64,000 bases of DNA, taken from assembly GCF_000739655.1 (NCBI RefSeq), contig NZ_BATR01000010.1, forward strand, positions 1-64,000, written 5' to 3'. Of the stretch, positions 26,050 to 35,312 are shown piece by piece (the first letter of the stretch is position 1; each line of letters opens with the position of its first letter). The position numbers and the translations under genes are program-made. The stretch comes from Verrucomicrobium sp. BvORR106. GTDB lineage: Bacteria; Verrucomicrobiota; Verrucomicrobiia; Verrucomicrobiales; Verrucomicrobiaceae. The notes beneath the pieces are model-generated. The model saw only the letters and a program-made list of their open reading frames with translations. It was not told the DNA's origin and did not search any database.

Positions 26050-27369
26050 ATGGATCTTCTTGTCAATCCCACCGAGTCCAGCCTTCTCCGCTTCACCACC
26101 GCCGGCAGCGTGGATGACGGCAAAAGCACCTTGATCGGCCGCCTCCTTTACGATTCCAAATCCATCTTCGAAGACCAGCTTCTGGCGGTCGAAGAATCGT
26201 CCAAGCGTCGCGGCGATGAGCACGTGAATCTGGCCCTGCTGACCGACGGGCTTCGTGCAGAGCGCGAACAGGGCATCACCATCGACGTGGCTTACCGCTA
26301 CTTCGCGACGCCAAAACGCAAGTTCATCATCGCGGACACCCCCGGCCACATCCAGTACACCCGCAACATGGTGACGGGGGCCTCCACGGCAGACCTCGCC
26401 ATCATCCTGGTGGATGCCCGTCATGGGGTGGTTGAGCAGACCCGCCGCCACACTTTCCTCGCTTCCCTGCTTCGCATTGAGCAGATCGTGCTCGCCATCA
26501 ACAAGATGGACCTCGTGGAATTTAGCGAAGCGCGTTACAACGAGATCCTCGCAGACTTTGAGCAATTCCGCGGCAGCCTGGAAAACAAGGTCAACGTCAC
26601 GGTCATCCCCATGAGCGCCCTCAACGGCGACAACGTGGTGGACAGGTCCGCCAACATGCCCTGGTTCACCGGTAAACCTCTTCTGGAGCACCTGGAAAGC
26701 GTGCAGGTGCACGTGGGCGAGTCCGAAGGCACCGCCCGGTTCCCCGTGCAATGGGTGATCCGCCCACAGTCAGACGAATACCATGATTTCCGCGGCTTCG
26801 CAGGTCGCGTCGCGAGTGGCACCTTCAAGGTGGGTGACGAAGTGACGGCGTATCCCGCCGGCATGAACACCCGCATCACCGGCATCCACACTCTGGAAGG
26901 TGCGAAAGAAGAGGCGATTCCGTCACTGAGCTACTCCATCACGCTCGCCAATGAGATCGACATCAGCCGCGGCGACCTGATCACCAAGGCCGATGAGCCC
27001 CCGCAGCACAGCCCGCACATTGATGCGATGATCTGCTGGTTCACGGAAAAGCCTCTCAAGCCCCGCGGCAAGTTCTACCTGCGCCACACCACGCGCACCG
27101 TGCGCGCCTCCGTGCCAGACCTGCTCTACAAGGTGAACATCAGCACCATGGAGCGCGTTCCCGGTCCGACAGAATTTGGCCTCAACGACATCGGCTGCAT
27201 CCGCCTCCGCTGCGCCTCCCCGCTCTTCTTCGACCCCTACAACACCAACCGTACGACGGGCAGCTTCATCCTGGTGGATGAACAGACCAACAACACGGTG
27301 GCCGCCGGGATGATCCTCCGCGCCGTCGGCGACGAAAGCATCAAGAGCACTGACGAGTTCGCGATCTAA
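26050..27369 (+). CDS. cysN: Sulfate adenylyltransferase subunit 1 (GTPase)
   Basis: It couples GTP hydrolysis to APS synthesis by CysD. The 439 residues hold the GTPase motifs: P-loop AGSVDDGKST (about 18-27), the G2 region REQGITIDVAYRYF, DTPGHIQY and NKMDLVEF. The EF-Tu-like beta-barrel domains follow. There is no CysC (APS kinase) fusion at the C-terminus, and no separate cysC is visible downstream. A strong terminator 34 bp after the stop ends the operon. Confidence 0.97.
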   Translation: MDLLVNPTESSLLRFTTAGSVDDGKSTLIGRLLYDSKSIFEDQLLAVEESSKRRGDEHVNLALLTDGLRAEREQGITIDVAYRYFATPKRKFIIADTPGHIQYTRNMVTGASTADLAIILVDARHGVVEQTRRHTFLASLLRIEQIVLAINKMDLVEFSEARYNEILADFEQFRGSLENKVNVTVIPMSALNGDNVVDRSANMPWFTGKPLLEHLESVQVHVGESEGTARFPVQWVIRPQSDEYHDFRGFAGRVASGTFKVGDEVTAYPAGMNTRITGIHTLEGAKEEAIPSLSYSITLANEIDISRGDLITKADEPPQHSPHIDAMICWFTEKPLKPRGKFYLRHTTRTVRASVPDLLYKVNISTMERVPGPTEFGLNDIGCIRLRCASPLFFDPYNTNRTTGSFILVDEQTNNTVAAGMILRAVGDESIKSTDEFAI

Positions 27370-27402
27370 AGCCAGGGCGAGAAGCGAGTTGATTCTAAGC
27401 TG

Positions 27403-27436
27403 AACACCCGGTGAACGAGAGTTCACCGGGTTTTTT
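27403..27436 (+). terminator. Rho-independent terminator of the cys operon
   Basis: A stem of about 13 bp (AACACCCGGTGAAC / GTTCACCGGGTT, short GAGA loop) is followed by six T. It lies 34 bp after the cysN stop. Confidence 0.92.
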
Positions 27437-27840
27437 GTTTTGAGAAGAGACGGACCATTGACGAGAGAGGGGGAGCTCGTTCGCGCTGGGCAACGCGAGA
27501 CCGCCACCACTCCTTTGGAGCAGGGAACTTTCGCCAGTGCTCCCAACGTAGCCTCGCTGGAAGGTCGTCAACGTTGAGCTTGGCAGCATCCACTTCCGAG
27601 GAAGGGCTTCTACCGCCGGGCAGAATGGGAGGCTGGTGATTCGCAGGGCGACCATTCCCAATGCGCAGCGGAAGCAAATCTGTGATGTGCTCGCCCGCGA
27701 TGACGCAAGGATTGATGGAGGAGCACACCGAGCGGCCAGCACGCGCGTGACGTCACCATACTCCCCCTTCTCCGCTCACCAACCCGACGGGGACCGTCGG
27801 ACTACCCCGCTGTATCACCGCAGGGGTAGTCATCCCAACA
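27437..27840. other. Gene-free stretch with repeat and hairpins
   Basis: No convincing coding frame is seen in these about 400 bp between the convergent cysN operon and the small lipoprotein gene. The stretch contains a dispersed repeat (27545-27579), the small palindrome GACGGGGACCGTC near 27786-27798 and an 8-bp-arm hairpin ACTACCCC/GGGGTAGT at 27801-27830. Confidence 0.5.
27545..27579 (+). repeat. Dispersed 35-bp intergenic repeat, copy 2
   Basis: It begins AACGTAGCC, continues through CGCTGG and ends with CAACGTTGAGC. It is 28/35 identical to the reverse complement of 10563-10597. The outer AACGT / ACGTT segments make each copy roughly palindromic. Confidence 0.6.
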
Positions 27841-27878
27841 AACAAAAATCCCCGCCGAGATCAGATCTGGCGGGGATT
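27841..27878 (-). terminator. Rho-independent terminator of the small lipoprotein gene
   Basis: A 10-bp perfect stem (AATCCCCGCC / GGCGGGGATT) with a short loop, followed on the minus strand by TTTTGTTTG. It lies about 28 bp past the stop of the lipoprotein gene. Confidence 0.9.
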
Positions 27879-27905
27879 GAAAGGAATCAACTGACGGGCT
27901 TCACA

Positions 27906-28109
27906 TTAACGGCTCTGCGGCATCATGCGGCCCATACCTGCGCTGCTCTCGAAGGAGCGGGGACGGTTCCAAGGAAGGCCACTCAGGTCTTCACTCGGCG
28001 GCACCGCTTTCTTCTTCTTCTTGACGGGCTCCGTAGTTCCGCAGCTCACGGTGGCAGCCAATGCGCCACACAACACAATTTTCGACAAGAGACAAAGAGT
28101 CCGCTTCAT
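27906..28109 (-). CDS. Small lipoprotein, unknown function
   Basis: The 67-residue protein is counted from the ATG at 28109; an upstream ATG at 28151 would spoil the signal. The lipoprotein signal peptide is MKRTLCLLSKIVLCGALAAT followed by VSC, with Cys about residue 22 as lipidation site. The mature peptide starts CGTTEPVKKKKKAVPPSEDL, so a lysine cluster sits close to the membrane, and ends with Ser/Met/Arg-rich sequence. It lies directly after the two coiled-coil genes (90 bp) and may share their transcript. It has its own terminator. No homologous family recognised. Confidence 0.7.
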   Translation of the reverse strand: MKRTLCLLSKIVLCGALAATVSCGTTEPVKKKKKAVPPSEDLSGLPWNRPRSFESSAGMGRMMPQSR

Positions 28110-28198
28110 GGAGAATCTGGTAGCCAGAATTACGATCGCTTCAAGGGGCATTTGATGTCATTGCCCCTGCCGGTCCTTCCACCGTTGGGCCTTGCAGC

Positions 28199-28984
28199 TT
28201 AGCGGTAGAGGGTCTCAAGGATCACCCGATCACCAGGGGTGATCGAGAGACCGGAGCGAAGGGACTTCTGGTCGATGTTCGCCACCGTCTTGGAGCCTGC
28301 AATGGAAACGATCTTGAGTTTGCCAATCGTCTGATTGCCACGGGTGACGAGGAGGGACGTCTCAGCGGTGATGCCCTTGTCCGTGCCACCATCCACCACC
28401 ACAAAGCCCCAGTCGTTGTTCACGGCGATGACCGTGGCGACCAGCGAGTTGCGATCAAAGGACTTCTTGCGGGTCTCGATGCGTTCTTTGATGTCGTTGA
28501 CCGTGTCCTGAACTTTCTTGAGCTCACCTTCCTTGGCGGTCACCTGCTCCTGGATCTTGGCCACCTGGGCTTCGCCATCAGCAATGCTCTGTTTAAGCTT
28601 GTTGATGTCTTCGTTGATGGTCTCCACCGAGAAGCCGGGAGGAATGTTGGTCAACTCCTGCTTGTAGCCATTGATCTTCTCCTGGGCAGTCTTCAACTGG
28701 TCCTGAGTACGATCAGCTTCAGCTTGGACGTTGCGCAGTTTGATTTTGGCTTGGTTGAGACGCTCGGTTTCGTTGGTGATCTCGCCGGTGACTTTGTCCA
28801 CTTCACCCTGAAGTCCCACCACGACGCCGGCCTCGTTCTTCAACTTGACCATCTCAGACTTCGTGGAGGCGTCGGCCGTCTGACGCTCCTGACGGGCTTT
28901 GACAAATGTATCGCGATTCTGGTAGCTGAAGAATCCTGCTACCACCATCACGACGGCACTGAGTAGGAAAAGAACTTTGGTCAT
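28199..28984 (-). CDS. Membrane-anchored coiled-coil protein
   Basis: The 261-residue protein has an N-terminal transmembrane segment (VLFLLSAVVMVVAGFFSY) and then a long coiled coil from about 30 to 175 (for instance VVGLQGEVDKVTGEITNETE and AQVAKIQEQVTAKEGELKKV). A small beta domain follows at about 180-261: LVATVIAVNNDWGFVVVDGG, SLLVTRGNQTIGKLKIVSI and SGLSITPGDRVIL. The SH3-like end contains the phrase 'WGFVVVDGG' that occurs in related form ('FGFVVLNKG') in the upstream gene, so the two are paralogues. This anchored-coil-plus-beta architecture suggests an envelope structural or scaffold role. Function unknown. Confidence 0.75.
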   Translation of the reverse strand: MTKVLFLLSAVVMVVAGFFSYQNRDTFVKARQERQTADASTKSEMVKLKNEAGVVVGLQGEVDKVTGEITNETERLNQAKIKLRNVQAEADRTQDQLKTAQEKINGYKQELTNIPPGFSVETINEDINKLKQSIADGEAQVAKIQEQVTAKEGELKKVQDTVNDIKERIETRKKSFDRNSLVATVIAVNNDWGFVVVDGGTDKGITAETSLLVTRGNQTIGKLKIVSIAGSKTVANIDQKSLRSGLSITPGDRVILETLYR

Positions 28985-29059
28985 GGTGTTGCTGCTGTCA
29001 GGGCTGGAAGATTATCAAGTACAGGGTCGGTAATGGAGTCAGGCCTCGTAGAGATGAGA

Positions 29060-30133
29060 TCAGGGCTTGGGAGCGAACGGGTCCATCGTGGCCGGGGCGG
29101 CAGGCGTCGTGCCAGCAGGCGGGGCGAAGGGATCGGCATTGGCAGGAGCCATCGGAGCCGCAGGAGCAGCCGGGGCCGCGCCAGGAGCGGGAGCAAAAGG
29201 ATCAGCACCACCAGGGGCCATCGGAGCCGGTGCGGGAGCAGCACCAGGAGCGCCACCGAAAGGATCAGCACCAGCAGGAGCCATCGGAGCGGGAGCTGCA
29301 GGCTGCTGGGAAGGATCAGCGGCAGGAGCCGGTGCGGAAGGAGCAGCAACTGGCTTGGGAACTTCACGAGCGGCCACCACGAGGTCGCCGGAACGGATGG
29401 ATTCGCCGGGGGCAAGGGATCCAGGAACGAGATCTGCAACGGACAAACCCTGCTCCACGTCGCGCACCTTAAGCTTGGCAACGACCGTACGGCCGCGCTT
29501 CACGTCGAGCATGGCATCAGCGAACATGCCGCTGGCGTTACCCTTGTTCAGCACCACAAAGCCGAACTCCTGGAAGGCCTGAGCCACACGGGCCGTGAAG
29601 CCGGGCTCCACCACGCCGGAACGCTGGCGCTTCTCAACATCCTGGAAACGGGTGATTTCAGCCTGCACCTTGCCGATTTTTTCATCGGAGAGGGCCAGCT
29701 GTTGCTGCTGATTGGCAATGGAGGCATCAACGGCTTTTTTCTTTTCGGTTTCTTCCTGAACCGAAGCCATCAACTTCTTCACGTCGCCCACCTTCTTGAT
29801 CTGATCTTCAAGCTGCGTGAGCTGCTTGTTCACATCTTCAAGGTTCTGCTTCACCAACTCGCCTTCCTTGGTCTTGAGCTCGGTGTCGCCGTCGACCTTG
29901 GTCTTCTCAAGCTTTACGTCATCCAGAGCCTTTTTCTGCTCTTCAAGCTGCTTGGTCTTGAGCTCTTTCTGAGCGGTCACCTTGGGGAACTCAGCCTTTA
30001 CAGCCTTGTTGTTTTCCACGGCACGCTTGGATTGCTTCAACTCTTCTTCGAGGCTGACTCGATTGTTGTAGCTGGACCATACACCCACGAGGAGGGCGAC
30101 AGCGGCGAGACCAGAGAGAAGTTTCCAGAGCAT
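29060..30133 (-). CDS. Membrane-anchored coiled-coil protein with Pro/Ala-rich repeat tail
   Basis: The 357-residue paralogue of the downstream gene has the same layout. A transmembrane segment (LLSGLAAVALLVGVWSSY) is followed by a coiled coil to about 175 and a beta domain with FQEFGFVVLNKGNASGMF and AKLKVRDVEQGLSV (about 185-255). It then adds a tail of about 95 residues made of imperfect repeats built on PMAPxGADPFxxAPGAAPA, three to four units, ending DPFAPKP. Such low-complexity Pro/Ala tails commonly extend through the cell wall or bind partners. The two genes are 75 bp apart and presumably co-transcribed. No counterpart with known function recognised. Confidence 0.75.
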   Translation of the reverse strand: MLWKLLSGLAAVALLVGVWSSYNNRVSLEEELKQSKRAVENNKAVKAEFPKVTAQKELKTKQLEEQKKALDDVKLEKTKVDGDTELKTKEGELVKQNLEDVNKQLTQLEDQIKKVGDVKKLMASVQEETEKKKAVDASIANQQQQLALSDEKIGKVQAEITRFQDVEKRQRSGVVEPGFTARVAQAFQEFGFVVLNKGNASGMFADAMLDVKRGRTVVAKLKVRDVEQGLSVADLVPGSLAPGESIRSGDLVVAAREVPKPVAAPSAPAPAADPSQQPAAPAPMAPAGADPFGGAPGAAPAPAPMAPGGADPFAPAPGAAPAAPAAPMAPANADPFAPPAGTTPAAPATMDPFAPKP

Positions 30134-30302
30134 GGTGACCTAGAGATTGATAAAAAATTCGTGATGCAGTGGTCTTTCTATCGAAAAGGCCCAATCCACA
30201 CAACATAAAAGTTCGTTGCGTGAAAATGCCTTGAACCTTTTTTTGAAAATCGCAACGCGACTGTCACTTCCCGTTTGTATTCAACCCGTCACGTGCCATG
30301 CT

Positions 30303-30402
30303 GCGGCCGTCAGGGACCGTGGAGGGCGAGCTGGCGAATCCCGCCAGGGCCGGAAGGCAGCAACGGCAGTCAGTCTTACTTTGCCGCGGTTCCCTGGCCT
30401 AT
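30303..30402 (+). ncRNA. ffs: Signal recognition particle RNA, small bacterial (4.5S) type
   Basis: The segment contains the hallmark SRP domain IV sequence: GGCGAATCCCGCCAGG, then GCCGGAAGGCAGCAACGGC with the conserved GGAAG/AGCA asymmetric loops. Outer flanks pair (CAGGGACCGTGG on the left with CCGCGGTTCCCTG on the right) to close a single rod of about 100 nt, the size of E. coli 4.5S RNA. No Alu domain is visible. The RNA binds Ffh and targets membrane proteins. Ends are set from the pairing and are accurate to a few bases. Confidence 0.9.
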
Positions 30403-30711
30403 TTTATCCTGGCCTCAGGAGTGACGTTTAGACGAACCACAGAAGGTCTTTTCGAGTTCGCCCTTTTCCCACGACGCCCCAAAAATGAGGCGAGCACCGC
30501 CTGCAACCCGTGAAGAGGTCTATGGCGGCATGCAGATGGAGCAGATGATCGTCTGAAATAGACAAATTTAGCAGCACCCCGGGCTGGAGGGTAGCCAGAG
30601 GATGCCAGGACAAGAACTGACCCTGCAGGCGCGTATGTGTGCTTTCCGGCCAGTAAACCCCTTCCCCAAGTGGCTGTGCCTGCCATTCCTCGCGCCCGCC
30701 GCTGCCCGACC

Positions 30712-33700
30712 ATGCGTTTCCCCCCTGCCCAGAGTCTGTTGGCCATCCTTTCGATCTCCGGCTCCGCCTTGCCCGCCGCCCCGGTGGATTTCGTCCGCGA
30801 AGTACAGCCCATCCTGGCTGAGCACTGCACCCACTGCCACGGGCAGGACGAAGCGACCCGGAAGGGAGGGCTTCGGCTGGATGTGCGGGAAGACGCGCTA
30901 AAGGGTGGAAAATCGGACGGCCCCGCCCTCGTTCCGGGGCAGCCTGATACCAGTGCGCTGATCTCCCGGGTACTCACGCATGATTCTGACGAAGTCATGC
31001 CCCCGCCAAAAGAGAAAAAGCCGGTCAGTGCTGCGCAGGTGGAGACATTGAAGCGCTGGATCACTGAAGGGGCCAACTACGCGAAGCACTGGGCCTTTGT
31101 CCCACCCGTCCAGGCTCCTGTGGAATCCGGGCGGGATCCGGTGGATGCCTTGGTACAGTCTCATCTGGCAAAGCTCGGGGTCTCTCCTTCTCCCTCCGCT
31201 CCCGCAGCCATCTTGGCCCGACGCCTGTACCTTGATCTGACTGGTCTTCCGCCCTCACCCGCGGAGGTGACAGCGTTTGAAGCCGCTGCGGGGCAAGATC
31301 GGCCATCGGCCGTCAAGGCGCTGGTGGCCAAACTGCTGGCCACTCCCCAATATGGAGAGAAGTGGGCCCGGCACTGGCTGGATGCGGCCCGCTACTCAGA
31401 CAGCAACGGGTATGAAAAAGACCTGCCCCGCGAGCAATGGGCCTGGCGCGACTGGGTGATCAGGGCCTTCAACGCGGACATGCCCTATGACCGATTCCTC
31501 ACCGAGCAACTGGCAGGGGATCTGCTGCCTCAACCCACGCAGGACCAACTCGTCGCCACAGGCTTGCTCCGGAACAGCATGGTCAATGAGGAGGGGGCGA
31601 TCGTGCCTGAGCAGTTCCGGATGGATGAAATGTTCGACCGCATGGACTGCCTGGGGAAAGCCACCCTGGGAATCTCCCTTCAGTGCGCCCAGTGCCACTC
31701 CCACAAGTTCGACCCGATTTCCCACGAAGAGTACTTCGGGATTTTCGCGTATTTTAATAACGCGTACGAAGCCCAGTCGTGGGTGTACACGCCTGAGGAG
31801 CAGAAGCAGGTGGCACAGGTAAAATCCACGGTGCGCGGAGTGGAGGAGAAGCTGAAACGCTCCCGACCGGAATGGCAGAAGGAAATCGCCGCTTGGGAAA
31901 CCGGAATTAAAGTCGGCAAGCCCGCCTGGAACCCACTGAAGGCCACCGAACTGGGTAGCACCTCCGGACTGAATCACCCCACCCAGGAAGTCGATCTTTC
32001 CATCCTCACCCAAGGTCACCCCACCACGAAGGGCGATATCTACGCCATCTTTGAACCTGCTCTGAAAGGAGCAACCGGCCTGCAACTGGAGGCGCTCTGC
32101 CACGGAGACCTGCCCTTTAACGGACCGGGCCGGAGCAAGTACGGCACCTGGGCCATCAGTGAGATGGTGGTGACCACCCAGGCTCCCGGCTCTGAGCAGT
32201 GGACGCCGGTGAAACTGACTCGGGCAACGGCCGACTTCTCCGAACCCGATGGACGCATGGAGGAAGATTGGAAGGCGGACTTCGACAAGGAGCAAAAGCG
32301 GGTGCGCGGCCCGGTGAGCTACCTCATTGATGGCAATGATGACACCGGATGGAGAGCAGATCGCGGCCCCGGCCTGCGCAACCAGGAGGGCGTGGCGGTG
32401 GTACAGTTCGAAAAGCCGCTGGATCTCCCACCCGGCACCAAACTGAAGGTTCTGCTCAAGTTCTACCACAGTGGCAGCGACAATGGTCGGCACAACACCC
32501 AACTGGGTCGCTGCCGGGTGAGTCTGACGGAGGCCACCAACCCGGAGGCCCCACCCGTGGACCACGCCGCGACACTGGCGATCGCAACGCCGGTGGACCA
32601 GCGCACGGCTGCCCAACAAGAGGCTGTGTTCACGGCGTGGCGGAAGACAGTGAAGGAGGCCGCGCCCATGAACGACCAGATCGCCGCCGCATGGAAGAAG
32701 CTGCCGCCAGCAAGCACCTCCATTTTGCACCTCGCCGAGCGTCGCGGGGATAGTCAGCGCCCAACCCATCTGCTGGATCGCGGCTCGTGGGACCGCCCCA
32801 AGCAACTCATCCCCCCGCACATCCCGGCGGCACTCCAGCTCACGCGTGGGACCGCGGCGCCAACTACCTCGAACGACCGGCTGACCTTTGCCAGATGGCT
32901 CACCGATCCGCAGGCGCCCCTGACCGCACGGGTGGCGGTGAACCGGGTGTGGCAGGCCCTCTTTGGCAGCGGCCTCGTGGAGACGTCCGAGGACTTCGGC
33001 ATGCGGGCACCGGTTCCAGAACATCAGGAGTTGCTGGACTGGCTGGCCGTGGATTTCATGAACCACGGCTGGAGTCACAAGCACCTCATCTCCACGATCC
33101 TGTCCAGTGCCACCTACCAGCAGGATTCCCGGGTGACCGCGGAAGCGCGGGAACGCGACCCAAACAATCGCCTGCTGGCCCGGGGGCCACGCTTCCGGAT
33201 GGAGGCGGAGGTCTTGCGCGATTCCGCCCTGACCATGGCGGGGCTACTGCATCAGGAAGTGGGTGGCCCCAGCATCTTCCCACCTGTGCCCCAGAGCGTG
33301 CTGGACTACAATTATGTAAGACCCACCTACTGGCTGCCTCCCGATGGCCCAGAACGCTATCGCCGGGCACTGTATCTCTTCCGCAAGCGCTCCATGCCAG
33401 ACCCAGTGATGAGCAGTTTCGATGCTCCGAACGGCGACCTGGCCTGCGCACGGCGGCCGCGTTCCAACACGCCGTTATCATCGCTCACAGCGCTCAATGA
33501 GACCATCTTTGTCGAGGCGGCACAAGCCATGGCCCAGCGAGTCTTGAGGGAAGGTGGAGACAACGATGCCACGAGGGCGGAGTATGCCATCCGCCTGTGC
33601 ACCTCGCGCGCCATCCAGCCAGCTGAACGCAACCAGATCCTAAGTCTGGCGCAAACCACCCGGGAGCGGCTGATCAAAGGTGAACTCAAGGCAGGCCAGA

Positions 33701-33825
33701 TCGCATTTTCTGCGTTCACCAAGCCCGAGCTCCTGCCTCCCAACGCGACTCCCACCGATATCGCGGTCTGGACGGTGGTCAGCCGTGTCCTCCTGAATCT
33801 GGACGAAACCATGACCAAGTCCTGA
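30712..33825 (+). CDS. PSCyt1 / DUF1549 / DUF1553 (PSD1) secreted cytochrome protein
   Basis: The product has 1037 residues from the ATG at 30712, with a signal peptide (LLAILSISGSALPAAP). A planctomycete-type cytochrome c domain binds heme at CTHCH (about 39-43); its second half has MPPPKEKKP with a Met ligand candidate. DUF1549 follows (about 140-340; RLYLDLTGLPPSPAEVTAFE, WARHWLDAARYSDSNGYE). A carbohydrate-binding-like insert fills the middle, and DUF1553 is C-terminal (about 720-1000; RVWQALFGSGLVETSEDFG, RNTPLSSLTALNE-like SNTPLSSLTALNE). The family is diagnostic of the PVC group and accompanies polysaccharide degradation. The DUF1501 partner follows after 25 bp. Confidence 0.93.
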   Translation: MRFPPAQSLLAILSISGSALPAAPVDFVREVQPILAEHCTHCHGQDEATRKGGLRLDVREDALKGGKSDGPALVPGQPDTSALISRVLTHDSDEVMPPPKEKKPVSAAQVETLKRWITEGANYAKHWAFVPPVQAPVESGRDPVDALVQSHLAKLGVSPSPSAPAAILARRLYLDLTGLPPSPAEVTAFEAAAGQDRPSAVKALVAKLLATPQYGEKWARHWLDAARYSDSNGYEKDLPREQWAWRDWVIRAFNADMPYDRFLTEQLAGDLLPQPTQDQLVATGLLRNSMVNEEGAIVPEQFRMDEMFDRMDCLGKATLGISLQCAQCHSHKFDPISHEEYFGIFAYFNNAYEAQSWVYTPEEQKQVAQVKSTVRGVEEKLKRSRPEWQKEIAAWETGIKVGKPAWNPLKATELGSTSGLNHPTQEVDLSILTQGHPTTKGDIYAIFEPALKGATGLQLEALCHGDLPFNGPGRSKYGTWAISEMVVTTQAPGSEQWTPVKLTRATADFSEPDGRMEEDWKADFDKEQKRVRGPVSYLIDGNDDTGWRADRGPGLRNQEGVAVVQFEKPLDLPPGTKLKVLLKFYHSGSDNGRHNTQLGRCRVSLTEATNPEAPPVDHAATLAIATPVDQRTAAQQEAVFTAWRKTVKEAAPMNDQIAAAWKKLPPASTSILHLAERRGDSQRPTHLLDRGSWDRPKQLIPPHIPAALQLTRGTAAPTTSNDRLTFARWLTDPQAPLTARVAVNRVWQALFGSGLVETSEDFGMRAPVPEHQELLDWLAVDFMNHGWSHKHLISTILSSATYQQDSRVTAEARERDPNNRLLARGPRFRMEAEVLRDSALTMAGLLHQEVGGPSIFPPVPQSVLDYNYVRPTYWLPPDGPERYRRALYLFRKRSMPDPVMSSFDAPNGDLACARRPRSNTPLSSLTALNETIFVEAAQAMAQRVLREGGDNDATRAEYAIRLCTSRAIQPAERNQILSLAQTTRERLIKGELKAGQIAFSAFTKPELLPPNATPTDIAVWTVVSRVLLNLDETMTKS

Positions 33826-33850
33826 CGGACCTCGCCCTCTTCTTTTCCCC

Positions 33851-35257
33851 ATGTTTGCGACCAATTACCTGAAGCGACGCTGGTTCCTGCGCGACTGCGG
33901 CCTGGGCCTGGCCGGGATCGCGGCCAACTCCTTGCTGGCCCGTGAGGTTTCAGCAGCGATGTCTTCCTCGTCCTCAGGAAGCCTCCCGACACCGCACTTC
34001 TCTGGAAAGGCAAAGCGGGTGATCTACATGTTCCAGGCCGGAGCCCCCAGTCACCTGGAGCTCTTTGACCCGAAGCCCGAGCTGACCAAGCGGGATGGCA
34101 AGCTGCCTCCTCCAGAACTGCTCAACGGGTATCGTGCCGCTTTCATCAAACCAAACTCCGCCCTCTTGGGCGCGAAGTACAAGTTTGCCAAACACGGTGC
34201 CAGCGGCATGGACATCAGTGAGCTGTTGCCCCATACGGCCAGCATCGCGGATGACCTTTGCATGATTCGCTCCATGCAGACGGATGCGGTAAACCATGCG
34301 CCGGCCCAGATCCTGATGAACACAGGATCACAGCAGTTTGGCAGACCCAGCTTCGGATCCTGGACGCTCTACGGCCTGGGCAGCGAGTGTGAGGATCTGC
34401 CGGGCTATGTGGTGTTGACCAGTGCCAAAGGCACCAGCGGTGGCGCGAGCAACTATGGCTGCGGTTTCCTGCCCACCTCCTATGGTGGTGTCCCCTTCCG
34501 CAGCGCTGGGGACCCCGTACTCTATCTCTCGAACCCGCGAGGCATTGACGCCCCGGCCCAGCGGGCTTCGTTGGACACGCTCAATGAGCTGAACCGTCTG
34601 GCCCTGGGCGATGCCGGAGACCCTGAGATCTCGGCGCGCATTGATGCCTATGAAATGGCGTATCGCCTGCAGACCAGCGCCCCGGAGTTGATGGATCTCA
34701 GCCAGGAGCCCAAGCACATCCTGGAGATGTACGGGATCAAGGACGTGAAGGAAGCCTCCTATGCCCGGAACTGCCTGCTTGCCCGTCGGCTGATTGAGCG
34801 CGGCGTGCGCTTCGTGCAGCTCTTTCACGAGGCGTGGGACCAGCACGGCAACCTGACCAAGGCCATCAAGGAAAACTGCCAGAACACCGACCAGGCCAGC
34901 GCGGCGCTGGTGAAGGACCTGAAACAACGCGGCCTGCTGGATGACACCCTGGTGGTGTGGGGCGGCGAGTTCGGAAGGACGCCCATGGTTCAAGGAGGCA
35001 ATGACGGCCGCGATCACCACAACCGCTGTTTCACCATGTGGGTCGCAGGCGGTGGATTCAAAAAAGGGCACATCCACGGTGAGACCGACGAACTAGGCTT
35101 CAATGTGGTCAAGGATGCCGTGCATGTGCACGACCTGAACGCGACCCTACTTCATCAGCTGGGCTTTGATCACGAGAAGCTCACCTATCGCTTCCAGGGG
35201 CGCGACTTCCGCCTCACGGATGTGCACGGGCATGTGGTGAAAGGTGTGTTGGCGTGA
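33851..35257 (+). CDS. DUF1501 family Tat-exported protein
   Basis: The 468 residues carry a twin-arginine signal at the N-terminus (KRRWFLRDCGLGLAGIAANSLLA). The DUF1501 fold belongs to the alkaline-phosphatase/sulfatase superfamily. AKRVIYMFQAGAPSHLELFDPKP, DLCMIRSMQTDAVNHAPA and the metal-site-like stretch WGGEFGRTPMVQGGNDGRDHH are visible. These proteins nearly always pair with PSCyt1/PSD1 proteins in Planctomycetes and Verrucomicrobia, as here. The enzymatic reaction is unknown. It is second gene of a two-gene operon, followed by the REP-like pair at 35313. Confidence 0.94.
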   Translation: MFATNYLKRRWFLRDCGLGLAGIAANSLLAREVSAAMSSSSSGSLPTPHFSGKAKRVIYMFQAGAPSHLELFDPKPELTKRDGKLPPPELLNGYRAAFIKPNSALLGAKYKFAKHGASGMDISELLPHTASIADDLCMIRSMQTDAVNHAPAQILMNTGSQQFGRPSFGSWTLYGLGSECEDLPGYVVLTSAKGTSGGASNYGCGFLPTSYGGVPFRSAGDPVLYLSNPRGIDAPAQRASLDTLNELNRLALGDAGDPEISARIDAYEMAYRLQTSAPELMDLSQEPKHILEMYGIKDVKEASYARNCLLARRLIERGVRFVQLFHEAWDQHGNLTKAIKENCQNTDQASAALVKDLKQRGLLDDTLVVWGGEFGRTPMVQGGNDGRDHHNRCFTMWVAGGGFKKGHIHGETDELGFNVVKDAVHVHDLNATLLHQLGFDHEKLTYRFQGRDFRLTDVHGHVVKGVLA

Positions 35258-35312
35258 TGGAGGTGGAGAGGGGAAGAAGGCAAGGGCGTTCCTGAGGTGC
35301 AGAGCCTGCCAT

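Noticed and set aside
31396-33084. A 562-codon minus-strand frame in the PSCyt1/PSD1 gene
   Set aside because: Antisense shadow of a gene with clear heme and DUF1549 motifs.
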